A stretch of DNA of 64,000 nucleotides from Solobacterium sp. UBA3691 (GCA_002372175.1 DFIS01000035.1:17814-81813), one strand, 5' to 3'; counted from the first letter of the stretch, positions 27,633-36,051 are shown. Made by a program: numbers and translations. Notes: generated by a model not told the origin, from the sequence alone.

Positions 27633-27980
27633 ATGAATACTTATTATCTTGTTAAATCCCCTGATCCCTGGTTTCTTACCGAACTGGAGAATGCATACCT
27701 GAATGAGGGGTATACCGTTTATCTCAGGGATACGGATATCCTTCTTCTTGTTAAGCATTCTGTTCCTGTTGATACTGATACGGAGAAGATCATGTTACAG
27801 GTCATCTGCAGTTCCTTATGCAGGTATCCCGGTTCCTTTACTGCTGATCTCTCCGATCTTGTGAACAGGCATATACAGAGACTTACGGAGAACGGATGTC
27901 AGAGTCTGAAGTTTCATGATCCCTTTACGGATGAACTGAAGCAGATGAATGTACAGCTTATTGCTCTGGGAGATCTGTGA
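27633..27980 (+). CDS. Hypothetical protein, 115 residues
   Basis: A small alpha/beta protein without a recognised family (starts MNTYYLVKSPDPWFLTELEN). It has no signal or membrane segment. Base composition has returned to that of the core chromosome. There is no Shine-Dalgarno site before ATG 27633; a TATATC hexamer ends 6 nt upstream of the ATG, as discussed for two neighbouring genes. The Nudix gene starts 12 nt after its stop. Confidence 0.55.
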   Translation: MNTYYLVKSPDPWFLTELENAYLNEGYTVYLRDTDILLLVKHSVPVDTDTEKIMLQVICSSLCRYPGSFTADLSDLVNRHIQRLTENGCQSLKFHDPFTDELKQMNVQLIALGDL

Positions 27981-27992
27981 TATCCTGTTCCT

Positions 27993-28382
27993 ATGAAAAC
28001 TGTTAATGTTGTCTGTGCCGTGATCACCGACGGCAGCCGGATCTTCGCTACACAGCGCGGATACGGAGAATACAAGGATGGCTGGGAATTCCCCGGCGGA
28101 AAGATCGAAGCAGGGGAAACACCCGAAGAAGCACTCGTGCGCGAGATTCGGGAAGAACTGGCTGCCGAGATCACGGTCACAGAATACCTGACCAGCATCG
28201 AGTATGACTATCCTGCATTTCACTTAAGCATGCAGTGTTACCTGGCGAAGATCACCCACGGTACCCCGGTACTCCTGGAGCACGAAGCCGCAAGATGGCT
28301 CACACCCGAAGAACTGGACACTGTCGCCTGGTTACCTGCAGATCAAACCATCATCGCTCTTCTCAAAGACAAGCTCCGCTGA
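27993..28382 (+). CDS. mutT: Nudix hydrolase, MutT-like 8-oxo-dGTP diphosphatase
   Basis: A 129-residue MutT-type enzyme that removes oxidised nucleotides such as 8-oxo-dGTP from the pool, or another NTP-pyrophosphohydrolase. The Nudix box G-x5-E-x7-REU-x-EE is complete in GGKIEAGETPEEALVREIREELAA, quoted here as a motif from residue 32 to 55, and the fold strands before it (VNVVCAVITDGSRIFATQRG) fit the family. There is no ribosome site before ATG 27993; TGATATCCT ends 6 nt upstream and looks like an extended -10 element. Substrate preference cannot be decided from sequence. Confidence 0.88.
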   Translation: MKTVNVVCAVITDGSRIFATQRGYGEYKDGWEFPGGKIEAGETPEEALVREIREELAAEITVTEYLTSIEYDYPAFHLSMQCYLAKITHGTPVLLEHEAARWLTPEELDTVAWLPADQTIIALLKDKLR

Positions 28383-28445
28383 CTTGTTAGACACACTCTT
28401 TACACCCAACTCATATACAATATTCTGCAGAAAAGGAAACAAGGT

Positions 28446-29050
28446 ATGAAATACGGTGTAATGAGTGCAGCAGTACCGATACTGCTGAAGAAACTGACAG
28501 TGAACTATCTTGATACGCAGCATATCGTTATCTCCCCGAAAGAAGTAAAGAATACCGGAAGATCATTGACAGACAGCCTGAGATCGGAGGCATGAAGAAT
28601 AACCTGATCATGGGTCTCTATCTGGCTGCCTACTTCATGGCTGTATACAAGACAGCCCCGGATAAGATCACCGACGAGGTCTTTGACGGCTATGTGAAGT
28701 ATGTCTGTGCTTCCGATATTTTTATGCGTCTGAACAGGGGAAAGAACTTCTTTTCCGATAAGAACATACAGACAAGAGACCGTCTGCAGTCCGATCCCTT
28801 CTTCAATTCCTTCCCCGATAACTGGAAGTATACCTTTACGTATGACATGAATGTCCCGGAGTGTTATATCACTTATTCCCGCTGTGCGATCTGTGAGGCA
28901 GCCCGCAGAGAGGAATGCTTCCACCTGATGAAGTATCTCTGTACGACAGACTATGCCCAGCAGGAACTGATGGGGAATACCCTGATCCGTACAAAGACGA
29001 TCGGCAACGGTGATGAACTCTGTGACTTCCATATCATCGGACATAAATAA
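28446..29050 (+). pseudogene. ATC hydrolase family protein, interrupted by a frameshift
   Basis: Two overlapping frames together make one protein of the L-2-amino-thiazoline-4-carboxylate hydrolase family. The first frame starts at ATG 28446 (SD AAGGAAACAAGG), encodes 49 residues (MKYGVMSAAVPILLKKLTVN...) and stops at 28593-28595. The second frame is open from 28514, passes through YRKIIDRQPEIGGMKNNLI and ends at 29050 with the family's Cys-rich core (YSRCAICEAARREECF, RTKTIGNGDELCDFHI). The family consensus continues smoothly from frame one to frame two somewhere in 28514-28540, where a run CCCC occurs; a -1 shift (one lost base) restores about 200 residues. It could be a real disruption, a sequencing error or, less likely, programmed shifting. 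An ATG at 28592 could still yield a 152-residue truncated product. Confidence 0.7.
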
Positions 29051-29081
29051 CGGTATCGGCAGACTAACTGACACGTATCCC

Positions 29082-29090
29082 TGTTATAAT
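29082..29090 (+). promoter_or_regulatory. Extended -10 sigma-A promoter of the pyrophosphatase gene
   Basis: TGTTATAAT is a perfect extended -10 (TGn-TATAAT) 22 nt upstream of the pyrophosphatase ATG, with AGAGGA as ribosome site between them. No good -35 is visible at 17 nt, as expected for an extended -10 promoter. Confidence 0.6.
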
Positions 29091-29111
29091 GTCTTCAGAA
29101 AGAGGACATAT

Positions 29112-30761
29112 ATGTTCACTCATACGAAAATATCACAGGAACCTGTTTATATTACCGGGCACCGGCATCCCGATACCGACTCCGTCGTATCGGCCATAGC
29201 CTATGCATTATTCAAACGTATGCAGGGTATCAAGGCGATTCCCTGCAGACTCGGCGCACTCAGCTACGAGACTTCCTACCTGCTGAAGAGATTCGGCTAC
29301 GAAGAACCTCTCCTGCTGGAAGATGCCCGCAAGCAGTTAAAGGAGATCGAACTTGATCCTCCCGTCTCCATCCCGTATACCGCCACGGTATACGAGGCCG
29401 TAGCCCGCATGCACGAGCAGGAACGCTCGAGCTTTGCGGTCACCGATGACAATGATAAAGTCATCGGCTTTGTCTCACGCAGTGACCTGGCCAGACTTTC
29501 GCTTGGTGATACAGCTGTAGGTATTGAGTTATTACGGCATACCGGAGTACAGGAGATCGCCCGCACCGTCAGCGGTAAGATCGTCTATGATGATCCTGCC
29601 GTTCATCTTAACGGCAAGGTCTCGATCATCGCCCTTGCGGATACCGGTATCGATGACTACGAGATCAAGGACCGCATCGTCATCATCGGCAATGACCCTA
29701 AGGCCCAGAAGGCTCTGATCGAGAAGGGTGCCGGCATGATCATCACGGTCTGGAGCGAAAAGACAGAAGAAGATGTGATCAAAGCTGCAGCGGAACATCA
29801 CTGCCCGATCATCATCTCCGGCCATGGTACGATGAATACTTCCCGCTACATCTTCTTCGCACCGCGGGTCGAACTGGTCATGAGCCGGAAGCCGGTCATG
29901 TTCAGGGAAGATGAACTGGCAGAGGAGGCCGGGGAGAAGATCACCCGCACCAGGTTCAGGAGTTATCCGGTGGTGGATGAGGATGACCATCTTGTGGGTT
30001 ATGTTACACCTGCCCATATCATGGAATACCGGAACAAGAAGGTCATCCTGGTCGATCATAACGAATTCTCACAATCCGTGAAGGCTGTCGAGAAAGCACA
30101 GATCCTGGAGGTCGTGGACCACCACCGGATCAATGACTTTGCGACAACGCAGCCGGTGTCCTTCCGCAACGAGATCGTCGGTTCCACAGCCACGATCATT
30201 GCTACGATGTACCGTGAAAACAATATCCCGATTCCCAGGGAACTGGCGGGGCTGATGCTTGGGGCTGTGCTCAGTGATACACTGATCTTCCAGTCGCCGA
30301 CAACGACGCAGAAGGATATCGATACGGCAAATATTCTGGCTGCCCTGGCCGATCTTGATATCGAAACATTCGGCAAGGAACTGTTCACGGCTTCTGCCGC
30401 CAACATGCGTCAGAGCATACGGGAGATGGTCGTACAGGATATCAAGTACTACGAGATCGGCAGATGCCGGACCATGATCTCCCAGTGCATGGTGCCTTCT
30501 GTCCGCAGTCTGATCGGCCGGGAAAGAGAGATACAGAGGACTCTGGAAGGTCTTGTCGAAAAGAAAGATCTGGACCTGATCGTTGCGGCATTTACTTCCG
30601 TAGCAGATGAAGGCAGTGTGTTCTTTGCGGCAGGAGAGAAGAAAGGCAAGTGTCTGGAAGCTTTCCCGGATACCAGTGAAGTAGGTCATGACCTGCAGAA
30701 GGGGATCTTCTCACGGAAGAGTCAGATCCTGCCGGCTTTGACCAGAGTGATCGAGAGATAG
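29112..30761 (+). CDS. ppaC: Manganese-dependent (family II) inorganic pyrophosphatase with CBS and DRTGG domains
   Basis: A 549-residue regulated pyrophosphatase that hydrolyses PPi to phosphate. The DHH catalytic half is split: HRHPDTDSVVSAIAYA at the N-terminus and LVDHNE followed by VVDHHRI at about 315-345, each with metal-binding His/Asp. Between them lie a CBS pair (IPYTATVYEAVARMHEQERS and RFRSYPVVDEDDHLVGYVTP) and a DRTGG-type domain (DDPAVHLNGKVSIIALADTG region). CBS domains of such enzymes bind adenine nucleotides and tune activity. A DHHA2 domain closes the protein. ATG 29112 is chosen for AGAGGA upstream; the open frame begins earlier. Control of PPi makes sense in a cell with PPi-dependent phosphofructokinase (start of that gene at 63250). 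Confidence 0.9.
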   Translation: MFTHTKISQEPVYITGHRHPDTDSVVSAIAYALFKRMQGIKAIPCRLGALSYETSYLLKRFGYEEPLLLEDARKQLKEIELDPPVSIPYTATVYEAVARMHEQERSSFAVTDDNDKVIGFVSRSDLARLSLGDTAVGIELLRHTGVQEIARTVSGKIVYDDPAVHLNGKVSIIALADTGIDDYEIKDRIVIIGNDPKAQKALIEKGAGMIITVWSEKTEEDVIKAAAEHHCPIIISGHGTMNTSRYIFFAPRVELVMSRKPVMFREDELAEEAGEKITRTRFRSYPVVDEDDHLVGYVTPAHIMEYRNKKVILVDHNEFSQSVKAVEKAQILEVVDHHRINDFATTQPVSFRNEIVGSTATIIATMYRENNIPIPRELAGLMLGAVLSDTLIFQSPTTTQKDIDTANILAALADLDIETFGKELFTASAANMRQSIREMVVQDIKYYEIGRCRTMISQCMVPSVRSLIGREREIQRTLEGLVEKKDLDLIVAAFTSVADEGSVFFAAGEKKGKCLEAFPDTSEVGHDLQKGIFSRKSQILPALTRVIER

Positions 30762-30772
30762 GAGAACAGCTG

Positions 30773-31021
30773 ATGGATTACTATCTGACCAGGTATGGCG
30801 CAAAGGTGGCTGATCTGCGCAGGTTCTGGAATACAGTCAGGCATGCGGCAGGAAGGCTTCAGAAACTGGGCTTTTCCGGGGATGAACTCAGGAGAATGAT
30901 CCTTGAAGATAATCCCGACTTATCAGAAGAGGAGTATGAGATCATTCTTGGCTTGAAAGAAGATATCCCGGAAAATGATGAGCGTGTGATCGAAGAGTAT
31001 CTGAAGAGATATCCTTTGTAA
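30773..31021 (+). CDS. Orphan C-terminal module of an Rpn-type nuclease
   Basis: An 82-residue helical protein whose whole length matches the C-terminal tail of the Rpn nuclease at 4864-5721: the shared pattern is LRRFWN/IRTKWN, then SEEEYEIILGLKEDIPEND against SDKEYDVVLTLKEDLTEDN, then an acidic/aromatic end. It lacks the PD-(D/E)XK nuclease core completely. It has a GGAGAACAG ribosome site and begins 11 nt after the pyrophosphatase stop, so it is probably translated from that transcript. It may be a decayed remnant, or a stand-alone regulatory tail that binds full-length Rpn proteins. Confidence 0.6.
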   Translation: MDYYLTRYGAKVADLRRFWNTVRHAAGRLQKLGFSGDELRRMILEDNPDLSEEEYEIILGLKEDIPENDERVIEEYLKRYPL

Positions 31022-31028
31022 ACTTAAC

Positions 31029-31056
31029 AGGTATACCTTCGGGTATATCTTTATTT
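31029..31056 (+). terminator. Intrinsic terminator with UUCG tetraloop
   Basis: A 9-bp stem (31029-31037 with 31042-31050, one G-U pair) closed by a TTCG tetraloop and followed by TTATTTT. It ends the pyrophosphatase / Rpn-tail transcript. Confidence 0.8.
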
Positions 31057-31137
31057 TGAAAACAGTTAGGGAACAAATTGTGCTTTTTGGAAGTGTTTTG
31101 TTCCCTAACCGTAATCCCGATTGTATATACTAATGCT

Positions 31138-31743
31138 ATGAATGACTGCGGATGGAAGTACAGCAGTGAAGCGATGAAGGTCTATCATGATACGGAGTGG
31201 GGTATACCTGCTCATGATGACAGACTGCTTTTTGAGTACCTGTTTCTGGAGTGCATGCAGTGCGGGTTAAGCTGGGATCTGATGATGAAGAAACGGGAGA
31301 TCTTCCGGGCATGCTTTGATAACTATGACTGGAAGAGAGTCATGAACTATACCGATGCGGATATACAGCGTATCCTGGATACACCGGGGATGATCCGCTC
31401 CCTGCCCAAGATCAGGGCAATGATACACAATGCCCGGTGCTATGACCGTATCGTACAGGAATATGGCTCGTTTGACGCCTTTCTCTGGGCTTTTAGCGAG
31501 GGGATGACCATCTGTTACCGGGGACACGAAAAAGGGCATATGCCGGTCTCCAACGCCCTCTCAGAGAAGATCGCAAAGGAACTGAAGAAACGGGGATTCA
31601 AGTATCTCGGACCGGTCACGGTATACTCCTACATGCAGGCCTGCGGGATGGTCAATGACCACCGTGAACAGTGTGACTGCTATACCCGGATCATCACAAA
31701 GTATCCGGTCGTGTACAAACGTCCGTACGGAGAGAAGAAATGA
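31138..31743 (+). CDS. tag: DNA-3-methyladenine glycosylase I
   Basis: A 201-residue base-excision glycosylase that removes 3-methyladenine from alkylated DNA. The Tag zinc site is visible as Cys4 and His17 at the N-terminus (NDCGWKYSSEAMKVYHDTEWG region) and His/Cys in NDHREQCDC at the C-terminus. The family hallmarks LLFEYLFLECMQCGLSW and FKYLGPVTVYSYMQACGMVNDH-type region are complete. ATG 31138 is the only start that gives the conserved Cys4. It has no Shine-Dalgarno site, but TATACT ends 6 nt before the ATG, suggesting a leaderless message. The last codons overlap rpoN by 4 nt. Confidence 0.93.
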   Translation: MNDCGWKYSSEAMKVYHDTEWGIPAHDDRLLFEYLFLECMQCGLSWDLMMKKREIFRACFDNYDWKRVMNYTDADIQRILDTPGMIRSLPKIRAMIHNARCYDRIVQEYGSFDAFLWAFSEGMTICYRGHEKGHMPVSNALSEKIAKELKKRGFKYLGPVTVYSYMQACGMVNDHREQCDCYTRIITKYPVVYKRPYGEKK

Positions 31744-33005
31744 GTCAGAGACTGACGGTAAAACAGATCCAGACGGTATCCGCGAGAGTGATCCAGACGA
31801 ACATGATCCTGCAGCTGACAGGCAGCGAGCTGGAGACTTTTCTGCATAAGGAGGCAGAGGAGAATCCGGTGCTGGAACTGGTCGAGGATGATCACTACAG
31901 CTATGGGCATACCGATACCGAAGGGACGGAAGAATACTGGATGGATCCCGGTAATGAAGAGACGTTAAGCGATCATCTGCTGGCCCAGGTCACGCGTGAG
32001 CTTAGTACCAGGGAGAGAAGGACTCTCGAGTATCTCTGCTCGCTTCTTGATGATAACGGATATCTGAAACATGACGCGGCAGAGACAGCGGAGAAACTCG
32101 GTGTCTCGCAGAAGACGGTACAGGAGATGACAGCTCTGATCCAAAGCCTGGAACCGGCCGGTGTCGGCGCCGCAGACATGCAGGAGTGCCTCTGTATCCA
32201 GATGGAAAGAGAGGGTGTGGAAGATCCGAAGCTCTACCGGTTTGTGAAAGAGGGGTTATTACTGCTGGCGGAGGGAAAGACACGTATCCTGCGTGAAAGC
32301 CTGGGCCTGAGCGAAGAGGAGATCTCGGCATACCTGAGCTATGTGCGCACACTTGAGCCGCGGCCAGGCGGTGCTTTCCGTGCCAATGACCGCAGTATCT
32401 ACATCGTCCCGGATATCTACGTGGAAAGAGATGAAGATGGCTTTAAGATACGCTTTAACCGGAGGCTTTTCCCCGGTATCCGCATCCGTGAAGAATACCG
32501 CACACTGTATAAGAATTTCGCAAAGGAAGAGAAAAGCTACGTCAGGGAGAAGATGCAGAGGATCAGCCTGCTGCAGAGATCAATCGAGGGCAGAGAAAAA
32601 CTGATCACCGGTCTCGGTGAATATATCCTGGAAAGACAGCAGGCCTTCTTCATGCTGGGGGAAGGCAACCTGAAGAGTCTGCGCATGCAGGAGGCAGCCG
32701 ATGCCCTGCATGTCAATGTCTCCAGCATTTCCCGGGCTGTTAACGGCAAGTACCTGGAATGTGAGTGGGGCACTTACCCGTTAAAGTACTTCTTTACCCA
32801 GGGCAAGCAGGATCAGCCCGTGCGTACGGATATCATCCGGATGATCCGCGAGATCATTGCCGAAGAGGATAAGGATGCACCCCTCAGTGACGCAAAACTG
32901 ACGGAAATACTGAAGGCTAAGGGTATCACCTGTGCCAGACGTACGGTAACCAAGTACCGTATCAGAGCAGGCATAGGAGATACTGCGGTAAGAAAGAGGA
33001 GATAG
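31740..33005 (+). CDS. rpoN: RNA polymerase sigma-54 factor
   Basis: A 421-residue sigma-54. Region I is at the N-terminus (LTVKQIQTVSARVIQTNMIL and EEAEENPVLEL-type segment). The core-binding region spans about 60-240 (LSTRERRTLEYLCSLLDDNGY), followed by the DNA-binding domain with a helix-turn-helix (LRMQEAADALHVNVSSISRA) and the C-terminal RpoN box, which reads ARRTVTKYR rather than the canonical ARRTVAKYR. The start codon overlaps the tag stop (ATGA). The presence of sigma-54 directly beside one PrpR-type activator and two perfect -24/-12 promoters suggests a small, local sigma-54 regulon. Confidence 0.95.
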   Translation: MSQRLTVKQIQTVSARVIQTNMILQLTGSELETFLHKEAEENPVLELVEDDHYSYGHTDTEGTEEYWMDPGNEETLSDHLLAQVTRELSTRERRTLEYLCSLLDDNGYLKHDAAETAEKLGVSQKTVQEMTALIQSLEPAGVGAADMQECLCIQMEREGVEDPKLYRFVKEGLLLLAEGKTRILRESLGLSEEEISAYLSYVRTLEPRPGGAFRANDRSIYIVPDIYVERDEDGFKIRFNRRLFPGIRIREEYRTLYKNFAKEEKSYVREKMQRISLLQRSIEGREKLITGLGEYILERQQAFFMLGEGNLKSLRMQEAADALHVNVSSISRAVNGKYLECEWGTYPLKYFFTQGKQDQPVRTDIIRMIREIIAEEDKDAPLSDAKLTEILKAKGITCARRTVTKYRIRAGIGDTAVRKRR

Positions 33006-33010
33006 AAAAG

Positions 33011-33047
33011 ACGGTCATGCCTGTATCAGGCAAGACCGTATTTTTTT
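33011..33047 (+). terminator. rpoN terminator embedded in the end of the convergent activator gene
   Basis: Stem ACGGTC-A-TGCCTG with CAGGCA-A-GACCGT (33011-33039, one A-A mismatch, TAT loop) followed by seven T. The right half and the T-run are also the last codons of the activator gene on the minus strand, whose stop is at 33026-33028. Confidence 0.85.
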
Positions 33048-34924
33048 AACTTGCGCCAGAGGGTGACGGTGCTGATCCCCAGCATCTCAGCCGTTTTCAC
33101 ACGGTTGTTGTCACACTGCCGCAGGGCTTCCAGGATATCTTCCTTCTCATCTCTGCGGGAGTGGATCTTCACTGTTGGTGTGCTCTTTGCCGCCGCGAAT
33201 TCACTGCCGGTGACCGCCTTGACAAGCTCCAGCGAGATGGGACCGACATCGTTATGCAGGACCAGGAATCTCTCGGTAATATTCTGCAGCTGCCGGATAT
33301 TGCCGGAATAGTGCAGGGTCTGCAGGTAGGCGAGAGCTTCATCGCTGATCTCGGGACTGTGCAGGTCAAGATCCTTGGCTCTGCTGTACATGAAGTGTCT
33401 GACCAGAGCTGGTATATCTTCCTTACGTTCATTGAGATTCGGTATCTCCAGCTGCAGCACAGCCAGACGGTAGTAGAGATCTCTGCGGAAGGAGCCGGCT
33501 TCGATCAGCTCCGGCATGTTCCGGTTGGTAGCCGCCAGCACACGTACATCGACAGAGATGACTTCATCGGAGCCTAACGGAACGATCTCCTTCTCCTGCA
33601 GCACACGCAGGAATCTTGCCTGCAGACTTAAAGGCATCTCACTGACTTCATCGAGGAAGATCGTGCCTCCGTTGGCCGACAGGAAGGAACCCTGACGTCC
33701 TTCTCTGGCAGCCCCGGTAAAGGCACCTTTTTCATATCCGAACAGTGAACTCTCCAGCAGATTCTCCGGTAAGGCCGCACAGTTGACGACCACGAACGGT
33801 CCGTTTCTTCTTCTTGAGGCATTGTGAATACTCTGGGCAAACATCTCCTTGCCGCAGCCTGTCTCGGCTGTGATCAGTACGGAACTGTCGACTCTGGCAA
33901 AGCGTCTGGCATGGTCTATGGATGCCTGCAGAGCAGGACTGGAACCGATGATATCCTTGAACGAATAGACAGCTCTGTGCCCCTTGTTCAGCTTCTCCTG
34001 CAGTCTGCGCTCACTGCGCTGCAGCTGCTGCACGGAGGTAAACGTAATGACCGTTATCTGTTCGGTGTCATCATCACCTACGGGGATCAGGGTCACGGAG
34101 ATCATCTGGTCTTTGATCGTGACCAGTTCCGCAATCGATCCGGATCTCTGCTTAAACGCATCCAGTTCGGCTACCGGCGCCAGTAAAGTCTCAGTGATCG
34201 GCAGACCCTGGATCTCCTTGCGGGAACAGTTCAGCATGTTCAGTCCGTAGTTGTTGATCTCGGTAATGACATTGTTTTTGTTAACAGCTGCGATACCCTC
34301 ATTGACACTGTTCTGGATCAGTCTTAACAGATCGGATGTCTTTCTGGTGATATCCAGATACTTGAGGATACGTTCAGCTTCTCTGACCGCTTCCATGACG
34401 TCGTGATCTTCAAACGGCACGGTCAGGCAGTTGAAGCCATACTGCGGTGCGATCTGCGAACCGCGGGAACCGACGATCAGGGTATCCACGCCGCGTTCCT
34501 TCAGGCTCTGTAATTTGGCATGCAGTTCCTCATCATTCGCAAAGGTTTCGAGGATGATCGGATCCTTGAACTCTTCTTTATAACGCAGCGCAGACGCATA
34601 CAGGATGCCTTTTCTGGCAATGAAGGCAACGTGATCCGACATCTCCCTGGCTTTGTTTGCAACCAGAGCGATCGTCGCATAGCTTCTCTTCAGGTTGATG
34701 ATCGGCACCTCCAGGTGCTCGGTCAGATAATCGTAATAGCCGCCGGCTGACACGAAGATCTCGGCACCCTCCCTGAGCATCTCCTGCACATACGAAAACA
34801 TTTCCTCGTTGTTGGCATAGTTTCCGACAACGGGATAATCTCTTCCGATCTGTTTTAAAAAGTTCGGAATGCTTTTTAAATGATAAAGGCCTTCAAAGAC
34901 AAAAACGATCCTGCTGATACTCAT
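33026..34924 (-). CDS. PrpR-type sigma-54-dependent transcriptional activator
   Basis: A 632-residue enhancer-binding protein. Residues 1-190 form a PrpR_N-type sensor domain (a periplasmic-binding-like fold that binds small organic acids in relatives). About 197-300 is a PAS domain (LLRLIQNSVNEGIAAVNKNN). The AAA+ core at about 325-555 has a Walker A reading AETGCGKE instead of GETGTGKE, the sigma-54-contact loop GAFTGA, and FLDEVSEMP as Walker B. The C-terminus is a Fis-type helix-turn-helix (RVKTAEMLGISTVTLWRKLK). It is divergent from the dehydrogenase/AEC operon and convergent with rpoN. It most likely senses the substrate or an intermediate of the catabolic pathway downstream and opens the promoters at 34992 and 37077. 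Confidence 0.93.
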   Translation of the reverse strand: MSISRIVFVFEGLYHLKSIPNFLKQIGRDYPVVGNYANNEEMFSYVQEMLREGAEIFVSAGGYYDYLTEHLEVPIINLKRSYATIALVANKAREMSDHVAFIARKGILYASALRYKEEFKDPIILETFANDEELHAKLQSLKERGVDTLIVGSRGSQIAPQYGFNCLTVPFEDHDVMEAVREAERILKYLDITRKTSDLLRLIQNSVNEGIAAVNKNNVITEINNYGLNMLNCSRKEIQGLPITETLLAPVAELDAFKQRSGSIAELVTIKDQMISVTLIPVGDDDTEQITVITFTSVQQLQRSERRLQEKLNKGHRAVYSFKDIIGSSPALQASIDHARRFARVDSSVLITAETGCGKEMFAQSIHNASRRRNGPFVVVNCAALPENLLESSLFGYEKGAFTGAAREGRQGSFLSANGGTIFLDEVSEMPLSLQARFLRVLQEKEIVPLGSDEVISVDVRVLAATNRNMPELIEAGSFRRDLYYRLAVLQLEIPNLNERKEDIPALVRHFMYSRAKDLDLHSPEISDEALAYLQTLHYSGNIRQLQNITERFLVLHNDVGPISLELVKAVTGSEFAAAKSTPTVKIHSRRDEKEDILEALRQCDNNRVKTAEMLGISTVTLWRKLKKYGLA

Positions 34925-34942
34925 AATGTTACTCCCGTCACT

Positions 34943-34977
34943 ATTTTACATGACATCGTACAGATAAATGTGTAAAT
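34943..34977. promoter_or_regulatory. Candidate upstream activating site for the sigma-54 activator
   Basis: Inverted repeat ATTTTACAT (34943-34951) / ATGTGTAAAT (34968-34977) lies between the activator gene and the -24 element, centred about 60 nt before the expected start site, a normal place for enhancer-binding-protein sites. Related TGTAA half-sites recur upstream of the second promoter. Binding is inferred. Confidence 0.4.
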
Positions 34978-34991
34978 TCTCCGAAATAAAC

Positions 34992-35008
34992 AGGCACGCA
35001 TTTTGCAA
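34992..35008 (+). promoter_or_regulatory. Sigma-54 promoter (-24/-12) of the dehydrogenase-AEC operon
   Basis: AGGCACGCATTTTGCAA carries GGCAC and TTGCA with the invariant GG and GC exactly 12 nt apart, as required for sigma-54. Only the base before GG deviates (A for T). It lies 43 nt upstream of the dehydrogenase ATG. Confidence 0.8.
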
Positions 35009-35050
35009 TATACATATGTGGGAACGAATGTTCCGTATGGAGGTAAACAG

Positions 35051-36049
35051 ATGTTTAAAGTCATTGCTGTTGGAGTAAGAGAGAAAGAGTTCGGTATGTA
35101 CAGGCAGATCAATACCGAAGAATTCGGCTATGAGATCACGATGTATCCGATGGATCATGATATCCGTGATCCCGAGATATATAAGGGCGGCTATGATGCC
35201 GTGATCAGCGGAAACAACACCACCGTGCTCAACGATGCATACTTCGCGATGCTCGAAGAGAATCACATCCGTGTCTTTATCATCAAGATGACCGGATACA
35301 ACCAGATCGATCTTGACGCTGCCAAAGCACACAACGTGATGATCGCCAACATTGAGGCTTATTCGCCCAACGCGATCGCCGAGCTGGCAGTAGGCATGGC
35401 GATGGCCCTGAACCGGGATTTCTCAGCTTATGCCGCAAAGGCGGAAGCGCTGGACTTTACGCAGATCCCGGAATATCCGAAGGAGATCAGGGACTGTAAG
35501 GTAGGGATCCTTGGCACCGGTCATATCGGCATGGTCACGGCTTCCCTGTACAAGGCACTGGGCGCGGAAGTCTACGGCTTCGACAGGTTCGAGAAGGAAG
35601 AAAACAAAGCTGTCCTGACGTATACAACGATGGAGGAGATCTTCCGTACCTGCGATATCGTCAGTATTCATCTGGCCTATATCTACGGGCAGAACGACCG
35701 CATGATCAATGCCGAAGTGCTCTCACATGCGCAGAAGGATCTGATCCTGGTCAATGCCGCAAGAGGGGAGTTAGTAGACCTGCAGGCTGTGGTCGATGCC
35801 CTGAAGGAAGGCCGTATACGTGCCTTTGGCGCCGATGTTGTCGAACATGAGAAGCAGATCTTCGGCAGGAAGGTGGAAGAAATCACCAACGATACCCTGA
35901 AGGAACTGTATGCCCTGAAGGACAGGATCCTGATCACACCGCATATCGGTGCCAATACGGTCAGAGCCAGAGAGAACCAGATCCGTATAGCGTTAAAAGA
36001 AGCGAAAAGCCTGTGTGATACCGGTGAAGCTCCTTTCAGGATCATTTAA
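35051..36049 (+). CDS. NAD-dependent D-2-hydroxyacid dehydrogenase
   Basis: A 332-residue member of the D-isomer 2-hydroxyacid dehydrogenase family, which interconverts 2-hydroxy and 2-oxo acids with NAD(H). The dinucleotide-binding motif GILGTGHIGMVTA is followed by an acidic residue (FDRFEKEE) typical for NAD. The active-site Arg is in VNAARGELVD and the His in ITPHIGAN; a Glu lies in VVEHEKQIFGRK. ATG 35051 is set by GGAGG 8 nt upstream. The gene is the first of the sigma-54 operon under the PrpR-like activator, so it probably acts on an organic acid linked to the downstream pathway rather than on lactate for fermentation. The AEC carrier gene begins 2 nt after the stop. Confidence 0.88.
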   Translation: MFKVIAVGVREKEFGMYRQINTEEFGYEITMYPMDHDIRDPEIYKGGYDAVISGNNTTVLNDAYFAMLEENHIRVFIIKMTGYNQIDLDAAKAHNVMIANIEAYSPNAIAELAVGMAMALNRDFSAYAAKAEALDFTQIPEYPKEIRDCKVGILGTGHIGMVTASLYKALGAEVYGFDRFEKEENKAVLTYTTMEEIFRTCDIVSIHLAYIYGQNDRMINAEVLSHAQKDLILVNAARGELVDLQAVVDALKEGRIRAFGADVVEHEKQIFGRKVEEITNDTLKELYALKDRILITPHIGANTVRARENQIRIALKEAKSLCDTGEAPFRII

Positions 36050-36051
36050 CC

